This document shows positions 17,867 through 27,741 of a stretch of DNA of 64,000 nucleotides, piece by piece; the stretch's first letter is position 1, and the number at the start of each line of letters is the position of its first letter. Made by a program: the position numbers and the translations under genes. The notes beneath the pieces are model-generated. The model saw nothing but the letters and a program-made list of their open reading frames with translations, ran no database searches and was not told the DNA's origin. Source of the DNA: Planktotalea sp. (GTDB lineage: Bacteria > Pseudomonadota > Alphaproteobacteria > Rhodobacterales > Rhodobacteraceae); contig NZ_JABBAL010000015.1 of the NCBI RefSeq assembly GCF_018607995.1, forward strand, positions 259,078 through 323,077. Direction: 5' to 3'.

Positions 17867-18006
17867 CTCGCATATCCTCCGTTTGCGATTTGTCTTGAAA
17901 TTGGCAAGAAGTTGGCTGCAAGTGTAATGAAATATTGGCTATGGTAGCGCCCTAAATCACAAGATTATTCGAATTTTGGTCGCTTTGACGAAAGGAAATT
18001 TGCGCA
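17867..18006. promoter_or_regulatory. divergent ald / Lrp-family control region
   Basis: 140-base AT-rich gap between two divergent genes. An Lrp/AsnC-type operator is expected here from the arrangement, but I see no clear inverted repeat that I can assign. Confidence 0.4.
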
Positions 18007-18468
18007 GTGAGCCTTGATGCAACCGATAAACGTATTCTGAGTGCTTTGCAAAAGAGCGGGCGTATGTCGAATTCGGCTCTATCAGACGCGGTTAATCTTT
18101 CGCCCTCTGCGTGCCATAGGCGCGTGCAGCGTTTGGAAACAGAGGGCTATATTCGCGATTATGTTGCGTTGCTGGATGCGCGCAAGGTCGGAGTGCCGTC
18201 TACGGTTTTTGTTGAAATAACGCTGCGCGGGCAGGCGGATGATGTGCTTGACGCGTTTGAGAAATCGGTCGCGCGCATTCCTGACGTGCTGGAATGTCAT
18301 TTGATGGCAGGATCTGCCGACTACCTGCTTAAGGTTGTGGCGGAGGACACAGAAGATTTCGCGCGCATTCACCGCCAATATCTCGCAAGACTGCCGGGGG
18401 TCGCACAGATGCAAAGCTCTTTTGCCTTGCGAACGGTGTTCAAGACCACAGCTCTTCCCGTGACTTAG
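18007..18468 (+). CDS. Lrp/AsnC family transcriptional regulator, likely activator of ald
   Basis: 153 aa. N-terminal winged helix-turn-helix at about residues 4-60 (DATDKRILSALQKSGRMSNS, then PSACHRRVQRLETEGYIRDY) and a C-terminal ligand-binding RAM domain (about 70-145, with VLECHLMAGSADYLLKVV). GTG start at 18007 with AAGGAAATT upstream. Its position divergent to ald matches AldR-type regulators that respond to alanine; the assignment is from context. Confidence 0.88.
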   Translation: MSLDATDKRILSALQKSGRMSNSALSDAVNLSPSACHRRVQRLETEGYIRDYVALLDARKVGVPSTVFVEITLRGQADDVLDAFEKSVARIPDVLECHLMAGSADYLLKVVAEDTEDFARIHRQYLARLPGVAQMQSSFALRTVFKTTALPVT

Positions 18469-18536
18469 AATGCGTCAAATTCTTGCCCAAGTTAAGATAT
18501 TTCCGATTCTGAAATGAGTTTGAATAGGACACTGTT

Positions 18537-18845
18537 ATGTTCGTAAGAAGCCTGGATGATGTCGCGTAGACGGAGCCTTTCGTGGACTATGGAAATAGGG
18601 CAAGCCATCGACTATTGACGAGAGCTGATGAGATGGGATCCACGGTGTGCCATACGGTCGTGAACGCAGGCACCGAGTCGTATTTGCAATACAGTAACCA
18701 CTTGGAAGTATACGATTGCATCGTGGGATCTGGCGAAATCGAGGTCGCTGACGGGACCGTATAACCGATCAAAGTAGGTACGATCTATGCGCTCGACAAA
18801 CATGGCCGTCAATTGATGCGCGCCTTTTGGGGCGCGCAGGTTTAG
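18537..18845 (+). pseudogene. ectC: ectoine synthase remnant (ectC) with three in-frame stops
   Basis: Reading from ATG 18537 in one frame gives MFVRSLDDVA, stop (TAG 18567), then SHRLLTRADEMGSTVCHTVV, AGTESYLQYSNHLEVYDCIV, GSGEIE, stop (TAA 18762), PIKVGTIYALDKHGRQLMRA, and stop (TAG 18843). The order of blocks is that of EctC (MIVRNLEDI..., AGTE...YKNHLEAVYCI.GEGEIE, PGT.YALDKH). EctC cyclises N-gamma-acetyl-diaminobutyrate to ectoine. No ectA, ectB or ask is next to it, and the C-terminal quarter is unrecognisable. Clearly non-functional. Confidence 0.88.
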
Positions 18846-18908
18846 CCCGCTAAAGCTGGTGGGTTGAGGCGGTGCCACAAACTCTGCAGTATTTTGAGAC
18901 CAAAGAAG

Positions 18909-19478
18909 TTACTGTGCTGGAAAGCTTTTTGCGATGACCGCTTCCAGGATATCTTTAGCATTGTCCGAAGACCAATCTGCATCCCCGCGTAGGCGTGCAA
19001 TTTCTACGCCTTTTTCATTTAGAATGACCGTAATCGGCAGGCCAAGTACGCCCATGTCTCGTGCAACTTTCTGTTTCGGATCACGGTGTAGCGGCAGGTT
19101 ATCAACGCCGATGTCTTTGAAGAATTTCTTCATCGCAGGGGGGGCGTTGCGACCTGTGGCAAGCGTAAGGACTTCGAATTGATCGCTGCCAAGTTCGCTT
19201 TGCAGCTCTGAGAGCATCGGCATTTCTTTACGGCATGGAGCACACCATGTGGCCCAGAAATTCAACAGCACAACTCTGCCTTCGTGATCCGCGAGCGTGC
19301 CTGTCGTGCCATCGTCTTTCACGTATTCATTGTTGGAGGCTTGTTTCGCCTCGGAATGGAAGTTCAGTTTGCCCATGTCACCGCTGCGCATTGCGGCGAT
19401 TTCGCTCACATCGGCGGTGGCAGCATTTGCACCCATCATCAGAGCGGTATACATCAGCGCAGCAACATTTTTTTTCAT
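18909..19478 (-). CDS. TlpA-family thioredoxin-like protein
   Basis: 189 aa periplasmic or membrane-anchored thiol-disulfide reductase. N-terminal signal segment [20 protein letters not shown], then a thioredoxin fold with the active site [13 protein letters not shown] and the cis-proline region [15 protein letters not shown]. Such proteins keep apocytochrome c or other exported cysteines reduced. ATG at 19478 with GGAGGG upstream; the longer frame to 19658 crosses the argH start and is rejected. Divergent from argH, a common arrangement in Rhodobacterales. Confidence 0.88.
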   Translation of the reverse strand: MKKNVAALMYTALMMGANAATADVSEIAAMRSGDMGKLNFHSEAKQASNNEYVKDDGTTGTLADHEGRVVLLNFWATWCAPCRKEMPMLSELQSELGSDQFEVLTLATGRNAPPAMKKFFKDIGVDNLPLHRDPKQKVARDMGVLGLPITVILNEKGVEIARLRGDADWSSDNAKDILEAVIAKSFPAQ

Positions 19479-19499
19479 TTTCCCTCCAAGGGTAGGCAC

Positions 19500-20891
19500 A
19501 TGACCAAAACTTCTTCCAATGCGATGTGGGGCGGCCGTTTTGCTGCCGGACCCGATGCGATTATGGAGGCAATTAATGCCTCGATCGGGTTTGACAAACG
19601 TATGGCGCGTCAGGACATCGACGGTTCCCGAGCCCATGCAAGCATGTTGGCGGCCCAAGGTATCATTACAGATACCGACGCGGGAGCCATTCGGGAAGGG
19701 CTGCTCACGGTCTTGTCAGAGATTGAAACGGGATCGTTCGAGTATTCAGCCGCTTTAGAAGACATTCACATGAATGTGGAAGCGCGTTTGAAAGAGATCG
19801 TCGGCGAGCCGGCAGGTCGTTTGCACACGGCGCGTTCGCGCAATGATCAGGTCGCGACAGATTTCAAACTATGGGTACGGGATCAGTTTGATGCAGCCGA
19901 AGGCGCGATTTTGTCTTTGATTGGCGGTTTGTTGGATCAAGCTGAAGCAGGCGCGGATTGGGTTATGCCGGGGTTTACGCACTTGCAAACGGCGCAACCG
20001 GTGACTTGGGGGCATCACATGATGGCCTATGTCGAGATGTTGGGCCGCGACTTGTCGCGTGTGCGAGATGCGCGTGTGCGCATGAATGAAAGCCCGCTTG
20101 GCGCGGCTGCTTTGGCGGGAACGTCATTTCCGATTGATCGGGATGCCACAGCACAGGCGCTTGGGTTTGATCGTCCTTCTGCAAATTCGCTCGATGCGGT
20201 AAGTGATCGTGATTTTGCCTTGGAGTTTTTGAGCACAGCATCAATTTGCGCGGTTCATCTCAGCCGTTTGGCAGAAGAACTCGTGATTTGGTCATCTGCA
20301 CAATTCCGGTTTGTGACTTTGTCAGATCGATTCTCGACGGGGTCTTCCATCATGCCACAGAAGAAAAACCCTGATGCAGCGGAATTGATCCGTGCGAAGA
20401 TTGGACGGATATTTGGTGCCAACACAGCGTTGATGATCGTGATGAAGGGTCTCCCCTTGGCCTATTCCAAGGACATGCAGGAAGACAAAGAGCAGGTGTT
20501 TGACGCGGCGGATAACTGGATGCTCGCGCTGGCGGCAATGGATGGCATGGTACGCGATATGACGGCAAACCGTGAAAGTCTCGCTGCGGCTGCGGGGTCT
20601 GGTTTCTCCACTGCGACGGACTTGGCGGATTGGTGTGTGCGCGCGTTGGACATGCCGTTTCGCGACGCGCATCATGTGACGGGATCTTTGGTAGCCTTGG
20701 CTGAAAAAGAGGGCTGTGACTTGCCTGATTTGAGTTTGGAGCAGCTGCAATCTGTTCACGGCGAGATCACGGAAGACGTGTTTTCTGTACTGACAATTGA
20801 GGCCTCCGTGGCATCGCGCACGTCCTATGGGGGAACCGCGCCCGTGCAAGTGCGTGCCCAAGTGGCGCGTTGGCGGGAGATTTTGGCATGA
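19500..20891 (+). CDS. argH: argininosuccinate lyase
   Basis: 463 aa, complete. Cleaves argininosuccinate to arginine and fumarate, the last step of arginine synthesis. Fumarase/aspartase superfamily signature [12 protein letters not shown], plus [20 protein letters not shown] and [19 protein letters not shown] at 19500 follows CCAAGGGTAGGC; upstream in-frame starts overlap tlpA and lack homology. The stop overlaps the next gene's ATG (ATGA), suggesting coupling to the small lipoprotein gene. Confidence 0.96.
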   Translation: MTKTSSNAMWGGRFAAGPDAIMEAINASIGFDKRMARQDIDGSRAHASMLAAQGIITDTDAGAIREGLLTVLSEIETGSFEYSAALEDIHMNVEARLKEIVGEPAGRLHTARSRNDQVATDFKLWVRDQFDAAEGAILSLIGGLLDQAEAGADWVMPGFTHLQTAQPVTWGHHMMAYVEMLGRDLSRVRDARVRMNESPLGAAALAGTSFPIDRDATAQALGFDRPSANSLDAVSDRDFALEFLSTASICAVHLSRLAEELVIWSSAQFRFVTLSDRFSTGSSIMPQKKNPDAAELIRAKIGRIFGANTALMIVMKGLPLAYSKDMQEDKEQVFDAADNWMLALAAMDGMVRDMTANRESLAAAAGSGFSTATDLADWCVRALDMPFRDAHHVTGSLVALAEKEGCDLPDLSLEQLQSVHGEITEDVFSVLTIEASVASRTSYGGTAPVQVRAQVARWREILA

Positions 20892-21043
20892 AACGGCTTA
20901 TGTTCGGTTTGACTGTTGTTGCGTTTGTTGCGTCTTGCGGAGCTGATGGGAGGCCCACAAAACCCACAAAACCATTGAAAGAACGACTAGAGGAAAGAGC
21001 CGCCGCCGCACAAGGAAGCGCTGAACAGGAACAAGACAGCTGA
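20888..21043 (+). CDS. small lipoprotein, LptM/YifL-like
   Basis: 51 aa. Lipoprotein signal [16 protein letters not shown] with C17 as lipidation site, then [20 protein letters not shown], a proline/charged tail. A tiny lipoprotein between argH and lysA is conserved in alphaproteobacteria. The E. coli counterpart in a similar place (upstream of dapF) is LptM, which helps mature the LPS translocon LptDE. Assignment is by position, size and the Cys-Gly start; sequence is too short for certainty. ATG overlaps the argH stop. Confidence 0.65.
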   Translation: MKRLMFGLTVVAFVASCGADGRPTKPTKPLKERLEERAAAAQGSAEQEQDS

Positions 21044-21062
21044 GTTTGATAAGGAGACCACG

Positions 21063-21380
21063 ATGTCGCCCCTACGTTTGATCTATCTCGCGCTTGCCGT
21101 TTGGGGCGCGATCCATCCTATGTTTTATTTCATTAAGTGGTTTCAGGCCGAGGGCTGGAACATCATGAAAATGGTGGATGCTTGGCATAGCAACACGGCG
21201 AGTTCCGGGCTGGTTTGGGATCTCACAATTGCTGCGGTTGCTTTGACGGTCTGGATCTTGGTGGAGGTGTTTACGCGCCGCAATTGGAGTGCGCTGATCG
21301 CGATCCCTGCAACCTTTTGCATTGGTGTCAGCTGTGGTTTGCCTTTGTATCTGTTTTTGCGCACCCGTCCCGCCAGATGA
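21063..21380 (+). CDS. DUF2834 family membrane protein
   Basis: 105 aa with three hydrophobic helices at about residues 4-25, 50-70 and 75-100 (LIYLALAVWGAIHPMFYFI, DLTIAAVALTVWILVEVF, ALIAIPATFCIGVSCGLPLY). This is the DUF2834 pattern; function unknown. It lies 19 bases after the lipoprotein gene with AAGGAGACC upstream, so is likely part of the argH transcript. Confidence 0.75.
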   Translation: MSPLRLIYLALAVWGAIHPMFYFIKWFQAEGWNIMKMVDAWHSNTASSGLVWDLTIAAVALTVWILVEVFTRRNWSALIAIPATFCIGVSCGLPLYLFLRTRPAR

Positions 21381-21517
21381 TCGCTTGTTTGCGGATTTGG
21401 AAACAGAAACGCTGTATTTGATCTATTTTCCTGACTTTGGCCTTAATCTGTCCAAGTTTGAGTACATTTGAGGGCCATTTTTCTCAGCAACAGGCAATTC
21501 ACGCAGAGGAATATCCC

Positions 21518-22716
21518 ATGAGCAGCATCGACGCGTCGCAGATCCACAGCAACAAAGCGCTTTTGGCGGTACCAGATAAAGCGGCGATGCCCGCGTCCAA
21601 GATGATCGTTGAGGTCGCACGCAAGTTTGGTGTCAGCCCAATCAAGCAATGCGCGAAATGTTCAAATTGGATCGTAAGGCGGGCATTGCGTTTGTTGAGT
21701 ATTACGCAGCACAGCATTACCGCACGTATTTGACTGCGGAAGAAAAGCTTCAGTTTGACGGTGAAAAAGGCAGCTACCAGCTGAACCTGCGCCTTTCGCC
21801 TGCGAAGCTTGGCGATAAGCGCTCATTCATTCGCGACAAGGTGCTCTACACGACGATGCTGAAAGGCATGAACCTGCCCACAACAGAAACCCAAGCGGTT
21901 GCCCATTCCGAGCGCGGCTTCGGTGGGATCAACACCCTGCGCGCACCTTCGGATGTTTCGTGGTTTCTGAAATCTGAAGCGATTTATCCGGTCTTTGCAA
22001 AAACCTTGGAAGGGTCGAAATCTGTAGGCTCAGCCTTACTGACGGGCATCGATGCTGCCAAAGGTTTGATCGAGATGGGCAATGGAAAATCGTTCGACAT
22101 CGACGCCTTCGCACATTAGGTGATCGCAGATTATCCAGAAGGATTTACGTTCCAGAGTGCTGTGCAACAGCACAAAGCCGTCTCGGCTTTGGCAGGGCAA
22201 GCCGTGGGAACCATGCGCGTTGTCACAGTGATTGAAGAAGGCGCGCCGCGTGTTCTATATGCGTTTTGGAAAATCCCATCCCCGAAAGCGATGTCAGATA
22301 ACTCCTGGCAATCCGGTTCTATGCTGGGGGCGGTTGATGCGGAGACTGGCAAAGTCAGTCATGCTGGCGCTGGCCTTGACCGTCAAATTCTTGAGCAACA
22401 TCCGATCTCTGGCAAGAGCTTTGCCGGTTTCCAAGTGCCGCATTGGGACAAGGTGAAAGAAGTCGCGAATCAAGGTCACAGCCTTTTCCCAGAGTTTGGT
22501 GTTTTTGGTTGGGATATCGCGGTTGGCGAAGATGGTCCTGTGATTATCGAATGCAATGCTAACCCGTTCCATGCGCTCTATCAATTGCCTCATGATCGCG
22601 GCATCAATAATGCTGATTTCGCTCCCGTGTTTGATCGTGTTGAGGCGCGCGCGCAGGCGATCTTGAAAGAGCGCACCGAGCAGATGAAGCAGCTTCGCAA
22701 AGAACAACAGGTTTAA
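21518..22716 (+). pseudogene. sugar-transfer-associated ATP-grasp family gene, frameshift plus nonsense
   Basis: ATG 21518 (AGAGGA upstream) opens a protein MSSIDASQIHSNKALLAVPD that runs out of frame near 21640-21650. Homology continues in another frame from MREMFKLDRKAGIAFVEYYA to TAG 22117-22119, then in that same frame from VIADYPEGFTFQSAVQQHKA to 22716. The whole reads as one ATP-grasp protein of the alpha-L-glutamate-ligase-like or sugar-transfer-associated type. ATP-grasp features include RVVTVIEEGAPRVLYAFWK and the metal-binding end GPVIIECNANPFHALYQLP. One base appears lost at the frameshift; the TAG probably replaces a Glu or Gln codon. Confidence 0.8.
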
Positions 22717-22721
22717 GAACT

Positions 22722-22785
22722 GGGGGCGCTGCCCCCGTCTCAGCAAGCTGAGCCTCCCCCGTGGTATATTAGGACTGAAGAAGCG
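22722..22785 (+). repeat. double-hairpin intergenic repeat, copy A
   Basis: GGGGGC-GCT-GCCCCC, then GT, then CTCAGC-AA-GCTGAG, then CTCCCCC and GTGGTATATTAGGACTGAAG. A second copy at 30377 has the same architecture with a compensatory change in the second stem (CTCGGC-AA-GCCGAG). Two stacked hairpins conserved in pairing rather than base identity suggest an RNA-level or REP-like element. Confidence 0.7.
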
Positions 22786-22838
22786 GGGCATGGCGATAGT
22801 GATTGAATGCGCGCGAGTTTGTGATTATTCACGCGCGC

Positions 22839-24104
22839 ATGGATCACTTTCTTTACAGAGATGGCGCTTTGCACGCCGAAGATGTCCCGCTGAGCGAGAT
22901 TGCCGCAAGCGTGGGCACACCGTTTTATGTGTATTCCACCGCGACTTTAGAGCGTCATTTTAAGCTGTTAGACGACGCGCTTGAAGGCACAGAGCACCTT
23001 GTATGCTATGCCATGAAAGCAGCGTCCAATCAGGCAATTCTCAAGACGCTTGCAGCGTTGGGTGCTGGAATGGACGTCGTTTCTGGCGGGGAATATGCGC
23101 GTGCGAAGGCTGCAGGCGTGCCAGGCGAGCGCATCGTATTTTCCGGCATCGGGAAGACGCGCGAAGAAGTGCATCAGGCGCTTACGGGTGGCATTCGCCA
23201 GTTCAATGTGGAGAGCGAACCCGAGATGCAGGTCATTTCGGAAATTGCAACTGCGCTTAATGTTATCGCACCGATTACCATTCGGGTGAACCCTGATGTT
23301 GATGCGAAAACCCATGCGAAGATCGCAACGGGAAAGTCTGAAAACAAGTTCGGTATACCGATTAGCCGTGCGCGCGAGGTCTACGACCTGGCCGCGTCGC
23401 TTCCGGGTCTCAAAGTGATTGGGATCGATGTGCACATCGGCAGCCAATTGATCGATCTTGCGCCGTTTGAAGCCGCTTACAACAAGGTCGCAGAGCTGAC
23501 TGAGCAACTTCGTACCGATGGGCATGAGATCTCTCGCTTGGACCTCGGCGGCGGGCTTGGTATCCCTTATGCGCGCTCGAATGAAGCACCACCGTCGCCG
23601 ACGGATTACGGCGCGTTGATAAAGAAATGTGTCGGGCACTTGGGCTGCGAGATCGAGATTGAGCCGGGTCGTTTGATCGCAGGCAATGCGGGGCTTTTGG
23701 TCAGCCAAGTGATCTATGTGAAATCCGGTGAGGATCGCGAATTTCTTATAATTGACGGGGCGATGAACGATTTAATCCGCCCGGCCATGTATGATGCTCA
23801 CCACGATATTGTACCTGTGGTGGAGTCAGAAGTCGGTGTTTTGCCGATACCTTATGACATCGTTGGGCCTGTCTGTGAGAGCGGTGATACGTTTGCCAAA
23901 GGACGGCATATGCCGCCCCTGAAAGCGGGCGATTTGGTCGCGTTCCGTTCGGCTGGTGCATACGGTGCTGTGATGGCGTCAGAGTATAATACGCGCCCCC
24001 TTATCCCCGAAGTTCTGGTCAAAGGTGATCAATTCGCTGTCATTCGGCCTCGTCCGACCTTTGACGAAATGATAAATCGAGATACCATCCCTGAATGGCT
24101 CTGA
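22839..24104 (+). CDS. lysA: diaminopimelate decarboxylase
   Basis: 421 aa, complete. Decarboxylates meso-diaminopimelate to lysine using PLP. Schiff-base lysine K60 in HLVCYAMKAASNQ; GGGLGIPY and EPGRLIAGNAG phosphate-binding blocks; PVCESGDTF supplies the active-site cysteine. The ATG at 22839 (MDHFLYRDGALHAEDV) is chosen because homology begins there; a TTG 36 bases upstream is possible. It is downstream of argH and the lipoprotein gene as in relatives, though here a dead ATP-grasp gene lies between. Confidence 0.95.
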   Translation: MDHFLYRDGALHAEDVPLSEIAASVGTPFYVYSTATLERHFKLLDDALEGTEHLVCYAMKAASNQAILKTLAALGAGMDVVSGGEYARAKAAGVPGERIVFSGIGKTREEVHQALTGGIRQFNVESEPEMQVISEIATALNVIAPITIRVNPDVDAKTHAKIATGKSENKFGIPISRAREVYDLAASLPGLKVIGIDVHIGSQLIDLAPFEAAYNKVAELTEQLRTDGHEISRLDLGGGLGIPYARSNEAPPSPTDYGALIKKCVGHLGCEIEIEPGRLIAGNAGLLVSQVIYVKSGEDREFLIIDGAMNDLIRPAMYDAHHDIVPVVESEVGVLPIPYDIVGPVCESGDTFAKGRHMPPLKAGDLVAFRSAGAYGAVMASEYNTRPLIPEVLVKGDQFAVIRPRPTFDEMINRDTIPEWL

Positions 24105-24140
24105 CGCGCATCCCCGCGCGTGATGGGCGGGGAGCAACGC

Positions 24141-26726
24141 ATGGGTCCTGAAACATCCCAGTATTCAAAGGTGATCGCGCGTTTGCGTGGCCCGCTTTGG
24201 ATGACTTGGGCGGGGATGACTGCGGAGCGCGCCGCGCGCGCGTTGTGGCCGCTTTGGAGCATTATCATTGCGGTGCTTGCCGTATTGATGTTGGGCTGGC
24301 ACGAGAGTTTTCTAATTGAGGCGGTTTGGGGCATAGCTGTTCTTTCCGCAATTTCTGGACTTTATTTTTTGATCCGTGGCTTCATGCTCTTTCGCCTTCC
24401 AAACCGCATGGAAGCGATGGCACGGCTCGATAGCAGTTTAGCTGGTCGCCCGATCCAAGCACTGATGGACACGCAAGCGATCGGGCCAAGCGATGAGGCC
24501 TCTGCGGTGGTCTGGCGGGTACATCAATCGAGAATGGCGGCGCGGACAGCCGATGCGAAAGCCGTTAAGCCAAAGGTCCGCCTTGCCGCGCGCGACCCTT
24601 TCGCGCTGCGTTATGTTGCGGCTTTGCTGTTTGGGGTTGCTGTGTTGTTCGGCTCGCTCTGGCGTGTGGGCACAGTCACTGAGATTGCGCAGAACAACGG
24701 GGCTGTGATGAGCGGTCCGGTGTGGGAGGGGTGGATTGAACCGCCTGCCTACACAGGCAAACCCAGCCTCTATTTGAACGATCAAGATGGGCAAATAGAT
24801 GTGCCCGAGGGCAGCCGTATTAGTCTACGCTTATATGGTGAAATAGGCGCGTTAACCGTCGCTGAAACCGTTTCGCAAAGGATTGAAGGCACGGGTAGCG
24901 CAGCTGATCCGGGACAAAATTTCATAGCACTTACAAGTGGAACACTGGAAATTGCCGGGCCGAATGGGCGACTTTGGGATATTGCGGTCACGCCTGACAC
25001 GCAGCCGCGCGTTGAAGTTGTGGGCGCGGCGGAGAGGGGGGCGGATGGTGTCATGAGCTTGCCGTTTGTTGCCTCTGACGATTATGAGGTTGTCGGCGGA
25101 TCAGCAGAAATAGCGCTGGATCTGAATGCGGTTTCACGCCGCTATGGGCTGTCGGTTGATCCAGAGGTGCGCGCCAACATCGCGCTTGACTTGCCGCTAC
25201 CTATTTCCGGCGATCGTAGTGACTTTGCTGAAACTTTGATCGGGAATTTCTCTGAACATCCCTTTGCGAACTTGCCTGTGAAACTGTCAATGACGGTGCA
25301 AGATGCCAAGGGGCAAAGCTCTGACGTGAACACCACGCATTTGATTTTGCCGGGCCGTCGCTTTTTCGATCCGATGGCACGGGCTTTGATCGAACAGCGT
25401 CAGTGGCTTTTGTGGTCGAAAGATAACGCGGATCGCACAACACAGATGATACGCGCGATCTCGCATCGACCCGATGATGTGTTCCGCTCTAAGACCACAT
25501 ACTTACGGATGCGCATGATTTTGCGACGCTTGGAGACGCAAATCGCGTTTGATCAGTTTACAAAAGAGGCGCGCGATGAAGCGGTGGTCGCGCTTTGGGA
25601 CCTCGCGACTTTGATCGAAGATGGCGATGTTGAGGACGCATTGGAGCGGATGCACCGCGCGCAAGAGCGCCTATTAGAAGCGATGAAAAACGGAGCGAGC
25701 GACGAAGAAATTACAGAGTTGATGGATGAGTTGCGGCGCGCAAATGAGAACTACATCAACCAGCTACAACGCGAAACTGCGCGCAATAGTGAGACCCAAG
25801 AGCGCCAGCAAGGCATGCGAGATGATGCGATGCAAATGACGCAGGATGATCTGCAAGATATGATGGATCGCATTCAGGAACTGATGGAAGAAGGCCGCAT
25901 GGCCGAGGCAGAGCAAGCCCTGCAAGAGCTGCAAGAGATGATGGAGAACATGCAGGTCGCTGAGGGCCAACAAGGCGAAGGCCAGCAATCTGAGGGTCAA
26001 CAAGCCATGGAAGGTCTTGCGGATGTGTTGCGTGGTCAGCAAGGCTTGTCGGACCAGGCATTCCGCGATCTTCAAGAGCAATACAATCCGGGCGCGCAAG
26101 CGGGCGAAAGTGATGGCAACGAAGGGCGCAACGGCGGTCAGGGCCGTGGTCAGTTGCACGAAGGACAATCTGGCGAAGGTCAGGGGCAGGGCGAGGGTCA
26201 ATCTGGTGAGGCCAGCGATGGACAGCAAGGCGAAGGCCAAGGTTTGGCTGAGCGTCAAGAGAACCTACGCCGCGAAGTCGAGCGTCAGCGTGGTGCTTTG
26301 CCCGGCGCTGGATCCGAGGCAGGTGACGCCGCACGCGAGGCACTGCGCCGTGCAGAAGACGCGATGCGCGGGGCGGGGGAGGCTTTGCAGAGTGATGATT
26401 TACCCGAAGCGATTGATCGACAAGCCGAAGCGATGGATGCCTTGCGTGAAGGCATGCAAAATCTAGGTGAAGCAATGGCTAAAGCGGAAGGGCGCGAGGG
26501 TCAGCAAGGCTCAGCAGACGGGCGCGAAGGCGGTGAGCAACGTGATCCTTTAGGTCGCAATCCCGGCGCGACAGGGCAAGCGGGCACAGATCAAGGCTTG
26601 TTGCAGGGCGAGGATGTGTATCGTCGTGCGCGTGAACTGCTGGACGAAATTCGCAAGCGCAGCGGCGAGAGCGTGCGACCGGAAGTCGAACGCGATTACC
26701 TTCGACGATTACTGGATCGATTCTAA
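24141..26726 (+). CDS. TIGR02302 family (DUF4175) membrane protein
   Basis: 861 aa conserved alphaproteobacterial protein of unknown function. Two hydrophobic helices near the N-terminus (about 35-75) and one near 155-175 anchor a large soluble domain. The second half is helical with a long glutamine/glutamate/methionine-rich coiled stretch, followed by a low-complexity Gly-Gln-Glu tract (about residues 610-700) and a conserved C-terminal end DYLRRLLDRF. ATG at 24141 is supported by GGGGAG six bases upstream; an ATG at 24123 is less well placed. It follows lysA by 36 bases, the usual neighbour. The antisense ORFs over the repetitive tract are shadows. Confidence 0.85.
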   Translation: MGPETSQYSKVIARLRGPLWMTWAGMTAERAARALWPLWSIIIAVLAVLMLGWHESFLIEAVWGIAVLSAISGLYFLIRGFMLFRLPNRMEAMARLDSSLAGRPIQALMDTQAIGPSDEASAVVWRVHQSRMAARTADAKAVKPKVRLAARDPFALRYVAALLFGVAVLFGSLWRVGTVTEIAQNNGAVMSGPVWEGWIEPPAYTGKPSLYLNDQDGQIDVPEGSRISLRLYGEIGALTVAETVSQRIEGTGSAADPGQNFIALTSGTLEIAGPNGRLWDIAVTPDTQPRVEVVGAAERGADGVMSLPFVASDDYEVVGGSAEIALDLNAVSRRYGLSVDPEVRANIALDLPLPISGDRSDFAETLIGNFSEHPFANLPVKLSMTVQDAKGQSSDVNTTHLILPGRRFFDPMARALIEQRQWLLWSKDNADRTTQMIRAISHRPDDVFRSKTTYLRMRMILRRLETQIAFDQFTKEARDEAVVALWDLATLIEDGDVEDALERMHRAQERLLEAMKNGASDEEITELMDELRRANENYINQLQRETARNSETQERQQGMRDDAMQMTQDDLQDMMDRIQELMEEGRMAEAEQALQELQEMMENMQVAEGQQGEGQQSEGQQAMEGLADVLRGQQGLSDQAFRDLQEQYNPGAQAGESDGNEGRNGGQGRGQLHEGQSGEGQGQGEGQSGEASDGQQGEGQGLAERQENLRREVERQRGALPGAGSEAGDAAREALRRAEDAMRGAGEALQSDDLPEAIDRQAEAMDALREGMQNLGEAMAKAEGREGQQGSADGREGGEQRDPLGRNPGATGQAGTDQGLLQGEDVYRRARELLDEIRKRSGESVRPEVERDYLRRLLDRF

Positions 26727-27550
26727 GGTTTGGTTGTTTCCGCAGCCTTTTGATCTAACCACGCAAGGCCGCCGTCAACAGACTCGCCTAACCAAGTGCG
26801 CGCATCCTCAACCAACGTACTATACTGCGCCATATAAGGTTCAGAAGCGGGGACAAATTCTGTAATTTGGGGGCCAAAAATGTAGGCACCAACGGCGGCA
26901 GCGCCAAGCATTATCATCGTAACGAAGCCGCGTCTGAACCTGCGACCTTTGCGCTCAATACGCGTTGTCGTTCCGGGCAAACCTGCATCATCTGCTTCGG
27001 CCAGGCGGCGACGCTCACCAGATGAGCGCAAAGTCGAGTTGATTTCTTCGATATTAGGCAGCAAATCGCGGCGCGATCCGGCAGCTGCGGTCACTGCGGC
27101 GACTGCAACTTCGTCTGGCTCAGGCTCACCACGCATACGCGCCATCCGCTTGCGCGCTTCGCGTGCACGGCACTCGCGTTCGTTTTTTGGTTTTGCTTCC
27201 AGTCCAAGATCAGGTTGTGTTTCCAAAGGCGCGCCCTGCTCTGCGGCGCGAGCTGCGGCTTCGAACTCCGCCTCTTGGCGCAAAATGTCGGAAATCTCAT
27301 GGTCCAGTTCTTGCCACATCATCGTCGGTGCGTCTTGCACAGGTTCGGGAGCAGGTTCAGGTTCTGGCGGTAGTGCGACAGGTTCTACGCTGGCGCGATC
27401 CACCTCATCCGCAAGGCCTGCATCATGATCGGGACGCGCTTGAAACCACGTGTTTGAGCACGCTGAACATTGGACATCGCGTCCTTCAGTCGGGATGACT
27501 TCCGTTGGAACCTCATACTGAGCCCCGCAATTTGGACAAATCAAACGCAT
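26723..27550 (-). CDS. zinc-ribbon (MJ0042-type) membrane protein
   Basis: 275 aa. N-terminal zinc ribbon with C5-x2-C8 and C28-x2-C31 (MRLICPNCGAQYEVP, QCSACSNTWF), a long acidic, proline-rich middle, an Arg-rich segment, one membrane helix near residues 210-230 (GFVTMIMLGAAAVGAYIFGP) and a short C-terminal domain. Function unknown; such proteins usually sit divergent from ftsE in Rhodobacterales, which fits the remnant next door. It overlaps the end of the TIGR02302 gene by four bases (convergent). Confidence 0.8.
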   Translation of the reverse strand: MRLICPNCGAQYEVPTEVIPTEGRDVQCSACSNTWFQARPDHDAGLADEVDRASVEPVALPPEPEPAPEPVQDAPTMMWQELDHEISDILRQEAEFEAAARAAEQGAPLETQPDLGLEAKPKNERECRAREARKRMARMRGEPEPDEVAVAAVTAAAGSRRDLLPNIEEINSTLRSSGERRRLAEADDAGLPGTTTRIERKGRRFRRGFVTMIMLGAAAVGAYIFGPQITEFVPASEPYMAQYSTLVEDARTWLGESVDGGLAWLDQKAAETTKP

Positions 27551-27741
27551 ATCACACCTTGCCTTCTGGCATATTCAGCAGACCAAAAACGGCCTTTCCA
27601 GCGAATACCATATGCCGCGCAGGCAATATGGTAAATCCCATACGCGCGATCGCGCGACGAGTGATTGAAACCGCGCGCGCGCTGAGGCAGAACAAGGCAC
27701 AGGTTTGTCGTCAAACGGCAGCAGGCAGGAAAGGCCAGAGC

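Noticed and set aside
20888-22716. Genomic island between argH and lysA
   Set aside because: No integrase, tRNA, direct repeats or strong compositional shift; only one small membrane gene and one dead ATP-grasp gene.
25900-26300. Tandem DNA repeat array
   Set aside because: The repetition is codon-level low complexity (Gly-Gln-Glu) in an open frame, not a fixed-period DNA repeat; no CRISPR-like spacing either.
25756-26475. Long antisense ORF over the TIGR02302 gene
   Set aside because: Produced by the Gln/Glu/Gly-rich repetitive tract read backwards; no start signals or homology.
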